From Selenomonadales bacterium (GTDB lineage Bacteria; Bacillota; Negativicutes; Sporomusales; UBA7701), in contig JARKPR010000012.1 in assembly GCA_029975165.1 (NCBI GenBank), positions 124,001-188,000 of the forward strand: DNA of 64,000 nucleotides, written 5' to 3'. The position numbers and the translations under genes are program-made. How positions within the stretch are numbered: position 1 is the stretch's first letter; each line of letters starts with the position of its first letter. The notes beneath the pieces are model-generated. The model searched no databases. It was not told the origin of the DNA and saw nothing but the letters and a program-made list of their open reading frames with translations. This document shows, one piece after another, positions 55,595 to 64,000 of this stretch.

Positions 55595-56044
55595 TCATTT
55601 TCCCGTGCTGCCCAGGCCGCCCGCTCGGCCGGCCACAGCATTATCGCCGTCGGCGCGCAGGTATTTGTAAAAGATGCCCTGGGCGACCCGTTCGCCGCGG
55701 CCGATCCTCGCCGCCTCGCCGCCGTGGTTGACGACCGCGATCAGGATATGGCCCTCGTTGCCGGGGTTGTCGTAATAATCGGCGTCGATCACGCCCTGGC
55801 CGTTCACGAGGCTGAGGGCGTGCTTCACCGCCAGGCCGGAGCGGATATGGATGCCGAGATACTCGTCCGGCTGCATATACGCCTTGATGCCCGTCGGGAT
55901 CAAAGTCACCGCCCCCGGCGCCAGCACGGTATCGGCGGCGGCCACGATATCGTAGCCGGCGCTGGCGGCCGTCTTGCGCTCCGGCAGCGGCAGGCCCGCG
56001 TCCCGGTAGGCCGTTATCGGTTCGAAACCGCGGATGCGCATCAT
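55595..56044 (-). CDS. dut: dUTP diphosphatase
   Basis: 149 residues, trimeric dUTPase motifs: ASAGYDIVAA (motif 1), IRSGLAVKHAL (2), GVIDADYYDN (3), RGERVAQGIF (4) and GGLGSTGK (5, P-loop-like). Removes dUTP to keep uracil out of DNA. AAGGAG before the ATG pair. Confidence 0.96.
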   Translation of the reverse strand: MMRIRGFEPITAYRDAGLPLPERKTAASAGYDIVAAADTVLAPGAVTLIPTGIKAYMQPDEYLGIHIRSGLAVKHALSLVNGQGVIDADYYDNPGNEGHILIAVVNHGGEAARIGRGERVAQGIFYKYLRADGDNAVAGRAGGLGSTGK

Positions 56045-56052
56045 ATATCTCC

Positions 56053-57306
56053 TTACGCCCTGAGGCCCTTGGGGAGCAGACCGTCCTTCACCGGGCCGAG
56101 CGCGGCGAACGACAGCTTGTCGGCCACGAAAATCTCGTCCATCATCCGCTGCAGGTCGGCGCGGGAAACCTTCTCGATCTTGGCGACCACCTCGTCGAGG
56201 GTCGTGTACCTGCCCATCGTGATCTCCATCTTCCCCAGCCGCGACATGCGGCTGCTGGAGCTCTCCAGGCCGAGCAGCAGGTTGCCCTTGAGCTGCTCCT
56301 TCGTCTTGCTCAGCTCGGCGTCCGCCAGCCCGCCGTTCTTCAGCTCCTCCACGCCCTGCAGCACCAGCTCCACCACCTGGTCGAGGTTGGCGGGACGCGT
56401 GCCGGCGTAAATGGTGAACAAGCCGCAATCGCTGTAATTGCTCAGGTACGAATAAATCGAATACGCCAGCCCCCGTTCCTCGCGGATGCTCTGGAACAAG
56501 CGCGACGAAATCCCGCCGCCGAGGATATTGTTCAACACATGGGCGACGTAGATATCGGCCGAATCCTGGGGCACGCTCCCCGCCCCCAGGCAGAAATGGA
56601 CCTGCTCGCTGTCGCGGGCGTGGACGCGGCGCACCGGCGTCAGCACGGGCGGTTTGGCCTTGACCGGCCGCTTGCTGCCGGACAGGCGGCCGAAAAACCT
56701 GGCGGCGAGCTCCTCCACCTTGGCGTGGGTGAGATTGCCGGCCGCCGCGATGACGATATTGTCGGGCGTATAGAAATTGCCGTAATACTCGCATACCAGG
56801 CCGCGGTCGAAGCGGCCGATGGCCTCGGTCGAGCCGAGGATGTTGCGGCCCAGCGGGTGCCCGGGCCAGACATCGTCGAGGTAAAAGTCGTGGACAAGCT
56901 CGTCGGGCGAATCCTCGTACATATGCACCTCTTCCAGCACCACCTCGCGCTCGCGGGTGATGTCCTCCGGCGCATAGCGCGACGCCAGCATCATATCGCT
57001 GAGGATGTCCAGCGCCAGGTCGAGGTGGTTATCCAGAACCTTGATGTAATAGCAGGTATACTCCTTGGCGGTAAAGGCGTTGAGCTGTCCCCCCACCGCA
57101 TCCACCGTCTCGGCGATATCCTTGGCGGAACGATTGGCGGTGCCCTTGAACATCAAGTGCTCGATAAAATGGCTGATACCATGGTTGTGGTCCTCCTCGT
57201 TGCGGGACCCGGTGCCCACCCATACGCCCACCGTCGCCGATTTCACGTACGGAATGGCCTCCGTCACAACCCGGATACCGTTCGGCAATGTCGATTTCTG
57301 ATACAT
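56053..57306 (-). CDS. mlpA: M16-family zinc peptidase (MlpA/YmxG)
   Basis: 417 residues. Zinc motif HFIEHLMFKG (HxxEH) with Glu downstream, and the C-terminal inactive-half arginine-type region. Conserved partner of pnp/ylxY in Bacillus (mlpA), a cytoplasmic or membrane-associated processing peptidase. Nine bases upstream of dut. Confidence 0.9.
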   Translation of the reverse strand: MYQKSTLPNGIRVVTEAIPYVKSATVGVWVGTGSRNEEDHNHGISHFIEHLMFKGTANRSAKDIAETVDAVGGQLNAFTAKEYTCYYIKVLDNHLDLALDILSDMMLASRYAPEDITREREVVLEEVHMYEDSPDELVHDFYLDDVWPGHPLGRNILGSTEAIGRFDRGLVCEYYGNFYTPDNIVIAAAGNLTHAKVEELAARFFGRLSGSKRPVKAKPPVLTPVRRVHARDSEQVHFCLGAGSVPQDSADIYVAHVLNNILGGGISSRLFQSIREERGLAYSIYSYLSNYSDCGLFTIYAGTRPANLDQVVELVLQGVEELKNGGLADAELSKTKEQLKGNLLLGLESSSSRMSRLGKMEITMGRYTTLDEVVAKIEKVSRADLQRMMDEIFVADKLSFAALGPVKDGLLPKGLRA

Positions 57307-57426
57307 AGAACGCTCCTTTATTTTGGCGTTAAGCGATTATATATTCGCGCGCCGGGGCGCAAATCCTGCTTTTTGGCCATTTAATATTATACTTCGCCAC
57401 CGGGATATAAAACACCTGTACGGAGA

Positions 57427-57456
57427 AAAATCCCCCGCCGCCTGGACGGGGGATTA
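57427..57456 (-). terminator. Terminator of the GH18-amidase operon
   Basis: Minus-strand AATCCCCCG-TCCAGGCG-GCGGGGGATT hairpin with TTTTTCTCC. Confidence 0.85.
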
Positions 57457-57464
57457 GCACTTTC

Positions 57465-58334
57465 TTACTTGGTCTGGAAATACTTCCCGATGCCGGTGAA
57501 GATACCCTGGGCGACGCGGTTGCGGTAATCGTCGCGCTGCATCTTCTCGGCCTCGGCGGCGTTGGAGATGAAGCCCATCTCCACCAGGATGCTGGGCATC
57601 GTCGTGTTGCGCAGCACATAGTAGGTGGCCGTCTCGGTGCCCTTGTCGACCGCCCCTGTCTCGCGGATGAGGGCGCTCTGCACCTCCAGGGCCAGCTTGG
57701 ACGATTTGCTGCTGGGGTAAAACGTCATCGCGCCGACGATCGACGGGTTGGGATTCGAATTCGTGTGCACGCTCACGAACATATCGGCATGATTCTTCTC
57801 GGCGATATCGACCCTGGCCTGCAGCTCCTGCCCGAGCGTGCTGCCCACCGGCGCCACGTTGCGGTCGGTGTCGCGGGTCATCACCACCGTGGCGCCGGCC
57901 TGGCGGAGCTTGTCCCGCAGCTTGAGGCCCACGGCCAGGTTATTGTCGCTCTCGCGCTTGTTGCCCGCCGTAGCGCCGGGATTGTCGCCCCCGTGGCCGG
58001 GGTCGACGACGATCACCTTGCCGCGCAGCACGCCGCTGTCCAGGACCGGCCCGCCGCCCGACGAAGGCGGCAGCTTGACAGGCGGACTGCCGCCGGTCGA
58101 GGACGAACCGCCGAAGATATTCAAGATCGGGCCGAGGAGTTTATCGAAAATGAAACTGAACAGCGTATTCAGGATGCCGCCGCCGCTCGTGGTCGGAGCG
58201 GTCGGCGAAGTCATGGCGTCGAGGACGTCGCCCACGCCGGCCGCGTGGCTGACCGCCAGCGGAGCGAAGATAGTCATGACGACGGCCAGCAGCGTGACCC
58301 ACGACAGCATTTTATAGCGATATTTGTTAATCAC
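57465..58334 (-). CDS. Exported N-acetylmuramoyl-L-alanine amidase (amidase_3)
   Basis: 289 residues. Signal peptide (YKMLSWVTLLAVVMTIFAPLA) then a Gly/Ser-rich linker and the amidase_3 domain: VIVVDPGHGGDNPGATAG, SVHTNSNPNPSI, and the catalytic Glu in ILVEMGFISN. Cuts the Ala-muramic acid bond. GTG start with AGGAGG eight bases upstream. Follows a GH18 gene in the same operon; likely cortex or cell-wall hydrolysis. Confidence 0.9.
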   Translation of the reverse strand: MINKYRYKMLSWVTLLAVVMTIFAPLAVSHAAGVGDVLDAMTSPTAPTTSGGGILNTLFSFIFDKLLGPILNIFGGSSSTGGSPPVKLPPSSGGGPVLDSGVLRGKVIVVDPGHGGDNPGATAGNKRESDNNLAVGLKLRDKLRQAGATVVMTRDTDRNVAPVGSTLGQELQARVDIAEKNHADMFVSVHTNSNPNPSIVGAMTFYPSSKSSKLALEVQSALIRETGAVDKGTETATYYVLRNTTMPSILVEMGFISNAAEAEKMQRDDYRNRVAQGIFTGIGKYFQTK

Positions 58335-58366
58335 GTTCGACCTCCTGCGCGGATGTTGTCGTTAGG

Positions 58367-59575
58367 TCACAGGGCAAATTTCGTCTTGACCGCCTGCCAG
58401 TAGGCGGGGTCTTCCTCGCCGAGCTTCCACAGCGCGGCGCCGGCGATATCGTACTTGTTCACGAGGTCCAGCTTGTAGCCTACGCTCCGGCTGTTCTCGA
58501 ACCAGACGTTGTGGCTTACGCCGTCGTCGCCCGTGTAGCTGAAATGCGGCGACTTGGACGCCTCGTCCCACTGCACGGCAGAGCCGAAGCGGGCGACAAG
58601 ATCCATGATCGGCTTGTATTCGAGACTTTCCACCCCTTTGCTCGACCAGTCGTAGCCGTAGCCGGCCACGCCGAGGTAAAGCTTGTTCTTGGGGATGAAC
58701 TTCAGAGCGTACTTGAGACTATTTTCCACCCAGTTGATATCGGCGATCGGGCCGGCGCCGCTCCACACCCCGTGGTTGTCGTACGCCATGATGACGATGC
58801 GGTCGGCGTACTTGGCCAACTGGCCGTAATCGTACGCCACGGCGACATCGTTGTTCTCGTCGGTCTTCGGGAACACGTCGATGGAAACGATATATCCCTG
58901 CGGCTTGAGGCGGGCGTTAAGCTCCTTCATGAACGCCGTAAGGTTGTCGCGGTCGCCCGCCGGCACCATCTCGAAATCGATATTGACGCCGTCGAGGTCG
59001 TATTTCTTGATATACGCCGCGATGTTGTCAATCGCCGTCTTGCGCAGAGCCGGGCTGGCCAGCACGGTGTGGACCGGCGCGGTCGCCCCGGTTTGCTTGG
59101 CGTTGTTGACCATCAGCAGCACCTTGACATTGTTGGCGTGGGCGTATTTGACCACCGACGCATGATCGTTGCCGCCGCGGTCGGTGAGCGCGCCGTTAGC
59201 CTCGATCGTTCCCCAGAACGGGATGATCGTCTTGATCTTGTCGACGTTCTTGGCCAGCGCGGTGTACGACGAAGTGTCCGTCCCCCACCACTCGGCGTAG
59301 AAACCCATCATCTCCTTGCCGCCGGTCAGCGTGCTCGGCTGCGAAGCGCCGCCCCCCGTAGCGGGGCTGGTATTGGTCAGATTGCCGAACAAGTTGCCGA
59401 GCAACAGTCCGAGCAGAATAGTCAGGAGACTATTGCCGGACGACTTGTCCGCGCCTGTCGTCTGCTTGGCCAGGTCGCTCAGGGAAGCGGCGTTCGCCGG
59501 TGCCGCCGGCACGAGGACGGTGGCGAACAGGGCCAGTATCGTGAACAAAGTTATACACCGTTTAAATTTATTCAT
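58367..59575 (-). CDS. Glycoside hydrolase family 18 (SleL-like spore hydrolase)
   Basis: 402 residues. Signal peptide (KRCITLFTILALFATVLVPAAPA), then the GH18 barrel: EMMGFYAEWWGTD, DLDGVNIDFEMVP (catalytic Glu in DGxxxDxE), IVIMAYDNHG and WFENSRSVGYKLDL. Similar enzymes (SleL, YaaH) act on cortical fragments in germination. AGGAGG eight bases before the ATG. A structured leader lies upstream. Confidence 0.88.
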   Translation of the reverse strand: MNKFKRCITLFTILALFATVLVPAAPANAASLSDLAKQTTGADKSSGNSLLTILLGLLLGNLFGNLTNTSPATGGGASQPSTLTGGKEMMGFYAEWWGTDTSSYTALAKNVDKIKTIIPFWGTIEANGALTDRGGNDHASVVKYAHANNVKVLLMVNNAKQTGATAPVHTVLASPALRKTAIDNIAAYIKKYDLDGVNIDFEMVPAGDRDNLTAFMKELNARLKPQGYIVSIDVFPKTDENNDVAVAYDYGQLAKYADRIVIMAYDNHGVWSGAGPIADINWVENSLKYALKFIPKNKLYLGVAGYGYDWSSKGVESLEYKPIMDLVARFGSAVQWDEASKSPHFSYTGDDGVSHNVWFENSRSVGYKLDLVNKYDIAGAALWKLGEEDPAYWQAVKTKFAL

Positions 59576-59605
59576 CACCTAAACCTCCTCCGCGGCAAAA
59601 ATATA

Positions 59606-59643
59606 GTGGCTACCGACAGGGCGTCGCACTGGCAGATAGCCAC
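59606..59643 (-). promoter_or_regulatory. Structured leader before the GH18 gene
   Basis: Minus-strand RNA with outer stem GTGGCTA...TAGCCAC and an inner CGAC-GCCCT-GTCG hairpin, just upstream of the ribosome-binding site. I cannot place it in a known riboswitch class. Confidence 0.45.
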
Positions 59644-59711
59644 CTGGTTATGTAAACATATTATCACAAGGTATACTGCTTAATCAATAACAATTACCGG
59701 TAATCGTCTGC

Positions 59712-59836
59712 GGACGTTCAGAAGCGCCCATCTGCGGCGTTGGACCTGCGGGAGCTTGCTGGCGTACCTCCGAATGTACGCATCGCGGCGCTTCCACGGT
59801 CTGCCTTGCATCTGGACGCCTCTGAACAGCCTCGGA
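59712..59836. repeat. Dispersed repeat, copy R4
   Basis: Inverted ends GTTCAGAAGCGCCCATCTGC and GCATCTGGACGCCTCTGAAC. Central GCGTAC-CTCCGAAT-GTACGC palindrome as in R1 and R3. Lies between the GH18 gene and ylxY. No coding potential seen. Confidence 0.75.
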
Positions 59837-59865
59837 CTTTTCTTACAAACCATCTAACTTTTATG

Positions 59866-60573
59866 TCAATTTAGTATATCAGAAACCGGCTTGATCGTAT
59901 ACCCCCTGCCCTGGATGCGGAAGATCAGTTCCGGCAGGGCCTGGGCGGTAGGCTCGGTCGGGTGCATAAGGATGATCGCCCCGTTGTGGAGCTTGCCCAT
60001 CACCCTGGTGAGGATGGTTTCTGCCGGCGGTCGTTTCCAGTCGATCGTGTCGATGCTCCAAAGGGTGGTCGTATAGCCGAGCTCGGCCGCCGCCGCCAGC
60101 ACGGCGGCGTTGAATTCCCCGTACGGCGGCGCGTACAGCGACGTCTTTACGCCGGTCAGCTCGGCGACCAGGCTTTCCGTGCGCGTTATCTGCTCCTTGT
60201 TCTGCTCTTTGCTGATCGCATTCGGATGCGGGTGGCTGTAGCTGTGGTTCCCCAGTTCGTGGCCGCGGGCGGCCAGCTCCTTCACCAGCTCGGGATGGCG
60301 TTTCGCCCAGCTGCCGCCGATGAAAAACGTCGCCTTCACGCCGCCGCGGTCGAGCGTGTCCAGCATGGACGGCAGGTACTCCTCTCCCCAGAACACGTTG
60401 CAGGCCAGGGCGACCTCCGGCTTGCCGGGGTGGCCGTTGTAAAAAGGTCGGGGCGCGGACAGCGGCGCGGTTATGAACTCCGCCAGTCCCGGCAGCAGAA
60501 TTACCAGGATGAAGAACAAGGCGGCGAAACCGAAATACCAGCCGGGCACGCGGCCGGCGAAAAACACTCTCAT
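59866..60573 (-). CDS. ylxY: YlxY-type polysaccharide deacetylase-like protein
   Basis: 235 residues. One N-terminal membrane helix, then a NodB-like domain: GVKATFFIGGSWAKRHPELV, GHELGNHSYSHPHPN (metal-binding His pair) and YAPPYGEFN, near the end MHPTEPTAQALPELI. The first catalytic Asp motif (TFDDG) is replaced by NVFWGEEYLP, as in B. subtilis YlxY, so it is probably a catalytically altered member. Lies beside pnp as in Bacillus. Confidence 0.85.
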   Translation of the reverse strand: MRVFFAGRVPGWYFGFAALFFILVILLPGLAEFITAPLSAPRPFYNGHPGKPEVALACNVFWGEEYLPSMLDTLDRGGVKATFFIGGSWAKRHPELVKELAARGHELGNHSYSHPHPNAISKEQNKEQITRTESLVAELTGVKTSLYAPPYGEFNAAVLAAAAELGYTTTLWSIDTIDWKRPPAETILTRVMGKLHNGAIILMHPTEPTAQALPELIFRIQGRGYTIKPVSDILN

Positions 60574-60647
60574 CACACCACCCCTAATCCGCGTTTGCTA
60601 TAAATCTATTAGCCTGCCGCCGTTTTCATGTGCGGCCGGCAGGGAAT

Positions 60648-60685
60648 AAAAAACCGTCCCGCCGGTCGGACCGGCGGGACGGCAA
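60648..60685 (-). terminator. Terminator of pnp
   Basis: Minus-strand GCCGTCCCGCCGGT-CCG-ACCGGCGGGACGGT hairpin followed by TTTTT. Confidence 0.9.
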
Positions 60686-60701
60686 GCAAATCCTGATTAT
60701 G

Positions 60702-62804
60702 CTATTCTTCCCGGTGCCTGGCTTCCGGCTCGTCCTTGAGCAGGGCCTTGCGAGAAAGATTGATGCGCCCCTGGCGGTCGATTTCGACCACCTTGACCAG
60801 CAGCTCGTCGCCGATTTTCACCACATCCTCCACCTTCGCGACCCGTTCGCGGGCCAGCTGGGAAATGTGGACCAAGCCTTCCTTGCCGGGGAGGATCTCG
60901 ACGAAAGCGCCGAAATTCATCAGGCGGGTGACCTTGCCGAGGTACGTAGCGCCGACCTCCACGTCGCGCACCAGCGTTTCGACGATATGCACCGCCTTCC
61001 TGGCGGCCTCCTGGTCGACGGCGGCGATGAACACCTTGCCGTCGTCCTCGATGTCGATCGTGACGCCCGTATCCTCGATGATCTTCTTGATGATCTTGCC
61101 GCCCGGGCCGATGACATCGCGAATCTTGTCGGGATCGATCTGCAGCGTGATGATCCGCGGGGCGAACGGCGACAACTCGGGACGCGGCTTGTCGATAACC
61201 TCGAGCATCTTGCCGAGGATGTGCATGCGGCCGCGGTGCGCCTGGGCGAGCGCGCTCTCCAGGATGGCGCGGTCGATGCCGGCGATCTTGATGTCCATCT
61301 GGATGGCGGTCACGCCCTTGGCCGTGCCGGCCACCTTGAAATCCATATCGCCGAGGGCGTCTTCGAGGCCCTGGATATCGGTGAGAATGGTGAAATGCTC
61401 GCCGTCCTTCACCAGGCCCATCGCCACGCCGGAAACCGGCGCCTTGATCGGCACGCCGGCGTCCATCAGCGACAGAGTGCTGCCGCACACGCTGCCCATC
61501 GACGTCGAGCCGTTGGACTCGATCGCCTCCGACACCAGGCGGATGGTGTAAGGAAACTCGGTCTCGGACGGAATCATCGGTAGCAGGGCGCGCTCGGCCA
61601 GGGCGCCGTGGCCGATCTCGCGCCGGCCGGGCCCGCGCATCGGCTTGGTCTCGCCGACGCTGTACGGCGGGAAGTTGTAGTGATGGATATAACGCTTGTG
61701 GTCCTCAACGCCGAGCCCGTCGAGGAGCTGATCGTCGCTGAGCGTTCCCAGCGTCAAAACGTTCAGTATCTGGGTCTGGCCGCGGGTGAACAGGGCCGAA
61801 CCGTGGGTGCGCGGCAGCAGGCCGACCTCGCAGGTTATCGGCCGCACCTCCTCGAGCTGCCGCCCGTCGGGACGGATCTTGTCGACGGTGATCATCCGGC
61901 GGACGATCTCCTTGAGGATCTTGCCGATCATATAGGAAACTTCCTTGGGGTTGTCGGGATATATCTCCTTGAAATGGGCGACCGCGCCGTCCTTGACCTG
62001 CTTGGTCTGCTCCTCGCGGGTCTGCTTGTCGGCGCAGGCCACGGCCGTCTTCAGGCTGTCGGTCACATATTCCCGCACCGCCGCCGCTATCTCTGCCGGC
62101 ACCTCGTAGCGCTTCATCTCCCGCTTTGGCTTGCCGACCTGGCTCATCATGTCTTCCTGGAAGGCCACCAGCTCGCGGATGACGTCGTGGCCGAACATAA
62201 TGGCGTCGAGGATGGTTTCTTCGGGGATCTCATTGGCGCCGGCCTCCACCATGAGGACGGCGTTCTTCGTGCCGGCGACGACCAGGTTGAGCTCGCTCTT
62301 CTCCTGCTGGGCGACGGTGGGGTTGACGATAAACTGGCCGTCCATCAGGCCGACCCTCACGCCGGCGATCGGGCCGTTGAAGGGGATATCCGAGATCGAC
62401 AGCGCGCAGGACGCGCCGATCATCGCCGGGATATCGGGCGGGTTGTCATGGTCGACGGAAAGGACGGTGGTTACGATATGGACATCGTTGCGGAAGCCTT
62501 CGTCGAACAGCGGCCTGATCGGCCTGTCGATCAGGCGGCACGTCAGGATGGCGGCCTCGGTGGGGCGGCCTTCCCGCTTGATGAAGCCGCCGGGAATCTT
62601 GCCGACCGAATACATGCGTTCCTCGTAATCAACCGTCAGCGGGAAAAAATCGATGCCCTCGCGCGGCGCGGCGGAAGCGGTAGCGGCGGCGAGCACAACG
62701 GTGTCCCCGTAGCGGACCAGCACCGAACCGCTCGCCTGCTTGGCCATCTTGCCGGTCTCGACGACGAGCGTCCGGTCGCCAAGCTGCATTTGGAAAGTGT
62801 GCAT
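60702..62804 (-). CDS. pnp: Polyribonucleotide nucleotidyltransferase
   Basis: 700 residues. Two RNase PH domains, a KH domain ([17 protein letters not shown]) and an S1 domain ([19 protein letters not shown] type sequence). 3'-5' phosphorolytic exoribonuclease working with RNase Y and RNase J. GGAGG before the ATG. Confidence 0.97.
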   Translation of the reverse strand: MHTFQMQLGDRTLVVETGKMAKQASGSVLVRYGDTVVLAAATASAAPREGIDFFPLTVDYEERMYSVGKIPGGFIKREGRPTEAAILTCRLIDRPIRPLFDEGFRNDVHIVTTVLSVDHDNPPDIPAMIGASCALSISDIPFNGPIAGVRVGLMDGQFIVNPTVAQQEKSELNLVVAGTKNAVLMVEAGANEIPEETILDAIMFGHDVIRELVAFQEDMMSQVGKPKREMKRYEVPAEIAAAVREYVTDSLKTAVACADKQTREEQTKQVKDGAVAHFKEIYPDNPKEVSYMIGKILKEIVRRMITVDKIRPDGRQLEEVRPITCEVGLLPRTHGSALFTRGQTQILNVLTLGTLSDDQLLDGLGVEDHKRYIHHYNFPPYSVGETKPMRGPGRREIGHGALAERALLPMIPSETEFPYTIRLVSEAIESNGSTSMGSVCGSTLSLMDAGVPIKAPVSGVAMGLVKDGEHFTILTDIQGLEDALGDMDFKVAGTAKGVTAIQMDIKIAGIDRAILESALAQAHRGRMHILGKMLEVIDKPRPELSPFAPRIITLQIDPDKIRDVIGPGGKIIKKIIEDTGVTIDIEDDGKVFIAAVDQEAARKAVHIVETLVRDVEVGATYLGKVTRLMNFGAFVEILPGKEGLVHISQLARERVAKVEDVVKIGDELLVKVVEIDRQGRINLSRKALLKDEPEARHREE

Positions 62805-62912
62805 ATTCTGTTTTCCTCCTCTAAGTCCCCTATCTTCTTTTTACAAAGCTAAAGACTTCGACATTTTTTGTATTATTCCCTTTTTTCTCCGCCGCTAAAC
62901 CGGGCAGGAATA

Positions 62913-62942
62913 AACAAAAAAGCGGGGCCATGCCCCGCTTTC
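62913..62942 (-). terminator. Terminator of rpsO
   Basis: Minus-strand AAAGCGGGGC-ATG-GCCCCGCTTT hairpin followed by TTTG. Confidence 0.9.
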
Positions 62943-62944
62943 CG

Positions 62945-63211
62945 TTACTTTCTGAGATTGAGTTTTTCGAGGATGGTCCGGTAGCGAGCAATATCGTTAT
63001 CCCTCAGGTAGTTGAGAAGGCCCCGGCGCTGGCCGACCATTTTGAGCAGGCCGCGGCGCGAATGATGGTCCTTCTTATGCTCCTTGAGATGCTCGGTGAG
63101 GTAATTGATGCGCTCCGTCAGGATAGCGATCTGGACCTCGGGCGAGCCGGTATCGCTGTCGTGCAGGCGATACTTTTCGATAAGCTGCTGCTTCGTTTCC
63201 GGTGTCAACAT
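62945..63211 (-). CDS. rpsO: Ribosomal protein uS15
   Basis: 88 residues, intact: [42 protein letters not shown] and the RRGLL motif. GGAGGG seven bases before the ATG; longer in-frame starts upstream lack a site. Confidence 0.98.
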   Translation of the reverse strand: MLTPETKQQLIEKYRLHDSDTGSPEVQIAILTERINYLTEHLKEHKKDHHSRRGLLKMVGQRRGLLNYLRDNDIARYRTILEKLNLRK

Positions 63212-63390
63212 ACTGTTTCCCTCCTTGTTGCGGTATCCCCAGTGGCCAAGACAATCGTCGGAGAGTCGATAATCCTCGCCATGGTTCCCTGCAGATATTA
63301 TTCCCCGCCGGGGCGGCAAAATTCGCCGCCGGCTGGTTACGCACTATATTCTACCATAAACTAAATTAGCTGTAAACAATAATGCCCCGG

Positions 63391-64000
63391 TTATTTGTAG
63401 TATTCGTCGGCGGCCGCCAGGTCGCGGGCGATCTGGGCCTTGAGCTCGTCGGCGCCGGTGAAGGCAAGCTCTTCGCGGAGCCGCGCCAGGAAGTCCACCG
63501 CGATGGGCCGGCCGTACAGGTCGCCGCTGAAAGCGCGTAAATGCACCTCGATGCGGCGGGCCTGGCCGCGGAAGGTCGGATTGTCGCCGATATTGGCCAC
63601 GCCGCGGTAGCGGACGCCGCCGGCATACACATAAGTCGCGTAAACGCCGTCGGCAGGGACGATCTGCCCGTCGGCGGCCGTGATGTTGGCGGTCGGGAAG
63701 CCGAGTTCGCGGCCCCGTCCCTCGCCTGCGGCCACGACGCCTTCGATGCGGAACGGCCGCCCGAGCAGCGGTGCCGCGCCGGCCACATCGCCGGCGAGGA
63801 CGAGCTGGCGGATGAGCGTGCTGCTCACCGGGACGCCGCCCACTTCCACCGCCTGCGGAACGACCACCGCGAAGCCGAGGCGGCGGCCGGCGGCGGCCAG
63901 CATCGCCGGCGTGCCGGCGCCGCGGTGGCCGAACGAATAATTGGGGCCGACGACTATGAAGGCCGGACGGAGGTTGTCCGCCAGCAGGGCGATGAAAGCG
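63391..64000 (-). CDS. ribF: Bifunctional riboflavin kinase/FAD synthetase RibF (C-terminal part)
   Basis: About 203 residues run to the right edge. FAD-synthetase end has VVGPNYSFGHRGAGT, then riboflavin-kinase motifs ELGFPTANI and GVANIGDNPTF. Converts riboflavin to FMN and FAD. It sits upstream of rpsO as in most Bacillota. The start lies outside the window. Confidence 0.94.
   Translation of the reverse strand, partial: AFIALLADNLRPAFIVVGPNYSFGHRGAGTPAMLAAAGRRLGFAVVVPQAVEVGGVPVSSTLIRQLVLAGDVAGAAPLLGRPFRIEGVVAAGEGRGRELGFPTANITAADGQIVPADGVYATYVYAGGVRYRGVANIGDNPTFRGQARRIEVHLRAFSGDLYGRPIAVDFLARLREELAFTGADELKAQIARDLAAADEYYK

Overview
The window is a stretch of chromosome from a high-GC, spore-forming member of the Bacillota. 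Housekeeping genes are close-packed and mostly on the minus strand. Sporulation genes include spoVS, spoVK, spoIIIE, a ylmC/ymxH-type gene, a ylxY-type gene, tepA and ylzJ. Gene order closely follows the recA-spoVS, miaB-mutS-mutL-miaA-hfq-spoVK-hflX-ynbB and spoIIIE-tepA-RNase J-dap-pnp-rpsO-ribF blocks known from Bacillus. The base composition and gene set (RodZ, SelU, long HflX, paired half-size TauE proteins) would suit the Negativicutes (Sporomusa-like), but that placement is an inference.

Region by region: 1-3.7 kb holds the end of lexA, a VanW-family gene, a PRC-barrel gene and a TPR membrane protein. 3.8-8.7 kb is one tight minus-strand operon: the 3' part of spoVK, a small GTPase, a membrane protein, a 65-residue membrane protein, hflX and the ynbB-type PLP enzyme. 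8.7-13.35 kb is an inserted element. 13.35-22 kb carries the 5' part of spoVK, then hfq, miaA, an RsmJ-like methyltransferase, mutL, mutS and miaB. 22-28.5 kb has small conserved genes, a TauE/SafE pair, an ATPase-Asp23 fusion, a PHP phosphoesterase, pepA and spoVS. 28.6-36.8 kb has rny, recX, recA, rpmE, a DEAD-box helicase, cinA and rimO. 36.8-45 kb has an orphan solute-binding protein, a YgiQ radical SAM enzyme, rodZ, selU and spoIIIE. 45-64 kb has ylzJ, tepA, RNase J, the lysine-pathway operon dapB-asd-dapG-dapA under a lysine riboswitch, spore or cell-wall enzymes, dut, an M16 peptidase, pnp, rpsO and the end of ribF.

The main discovery is that spoVK (mother-cell AAA ATPase) is split in two by a 4,631-bp element carrying a large serine recombinase. 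The coding parts lie at 13900-13347 and 8717-8316, both on the minus strand. Crossover at a shared GT dinucleotide would rejoin them in frame into a 317-residue protein, close to the usual SpoVK length. It would also release a circle whose junction has a TGTTTG-GT-CAAACA dyad, the expected form of a serine-recombinase attP. A 59-codon gene beside one end has a sigma-E-like promoter and its own terminator, which makes it a candidate excision (directionality) factor. This is the logic of the skin element in sigK, here in spoVK. The cargo is not phage-like: a zinc-ribbon peptide, a DUF2271 protein, a secreted protein and an exonuclease with a SWIM finger.

Other notable points are a JAMM-type metal-site motif in the HflX N-terminus, a dispersed repeat family (four copies) with a central GCGTAC/GTACGC palindrome, one copy of which is flanked by a 27-bp duplication of a shared stop codon and terminator, a LexA box in the recA promoter, and a sigma-H promoter in front of spoVS.
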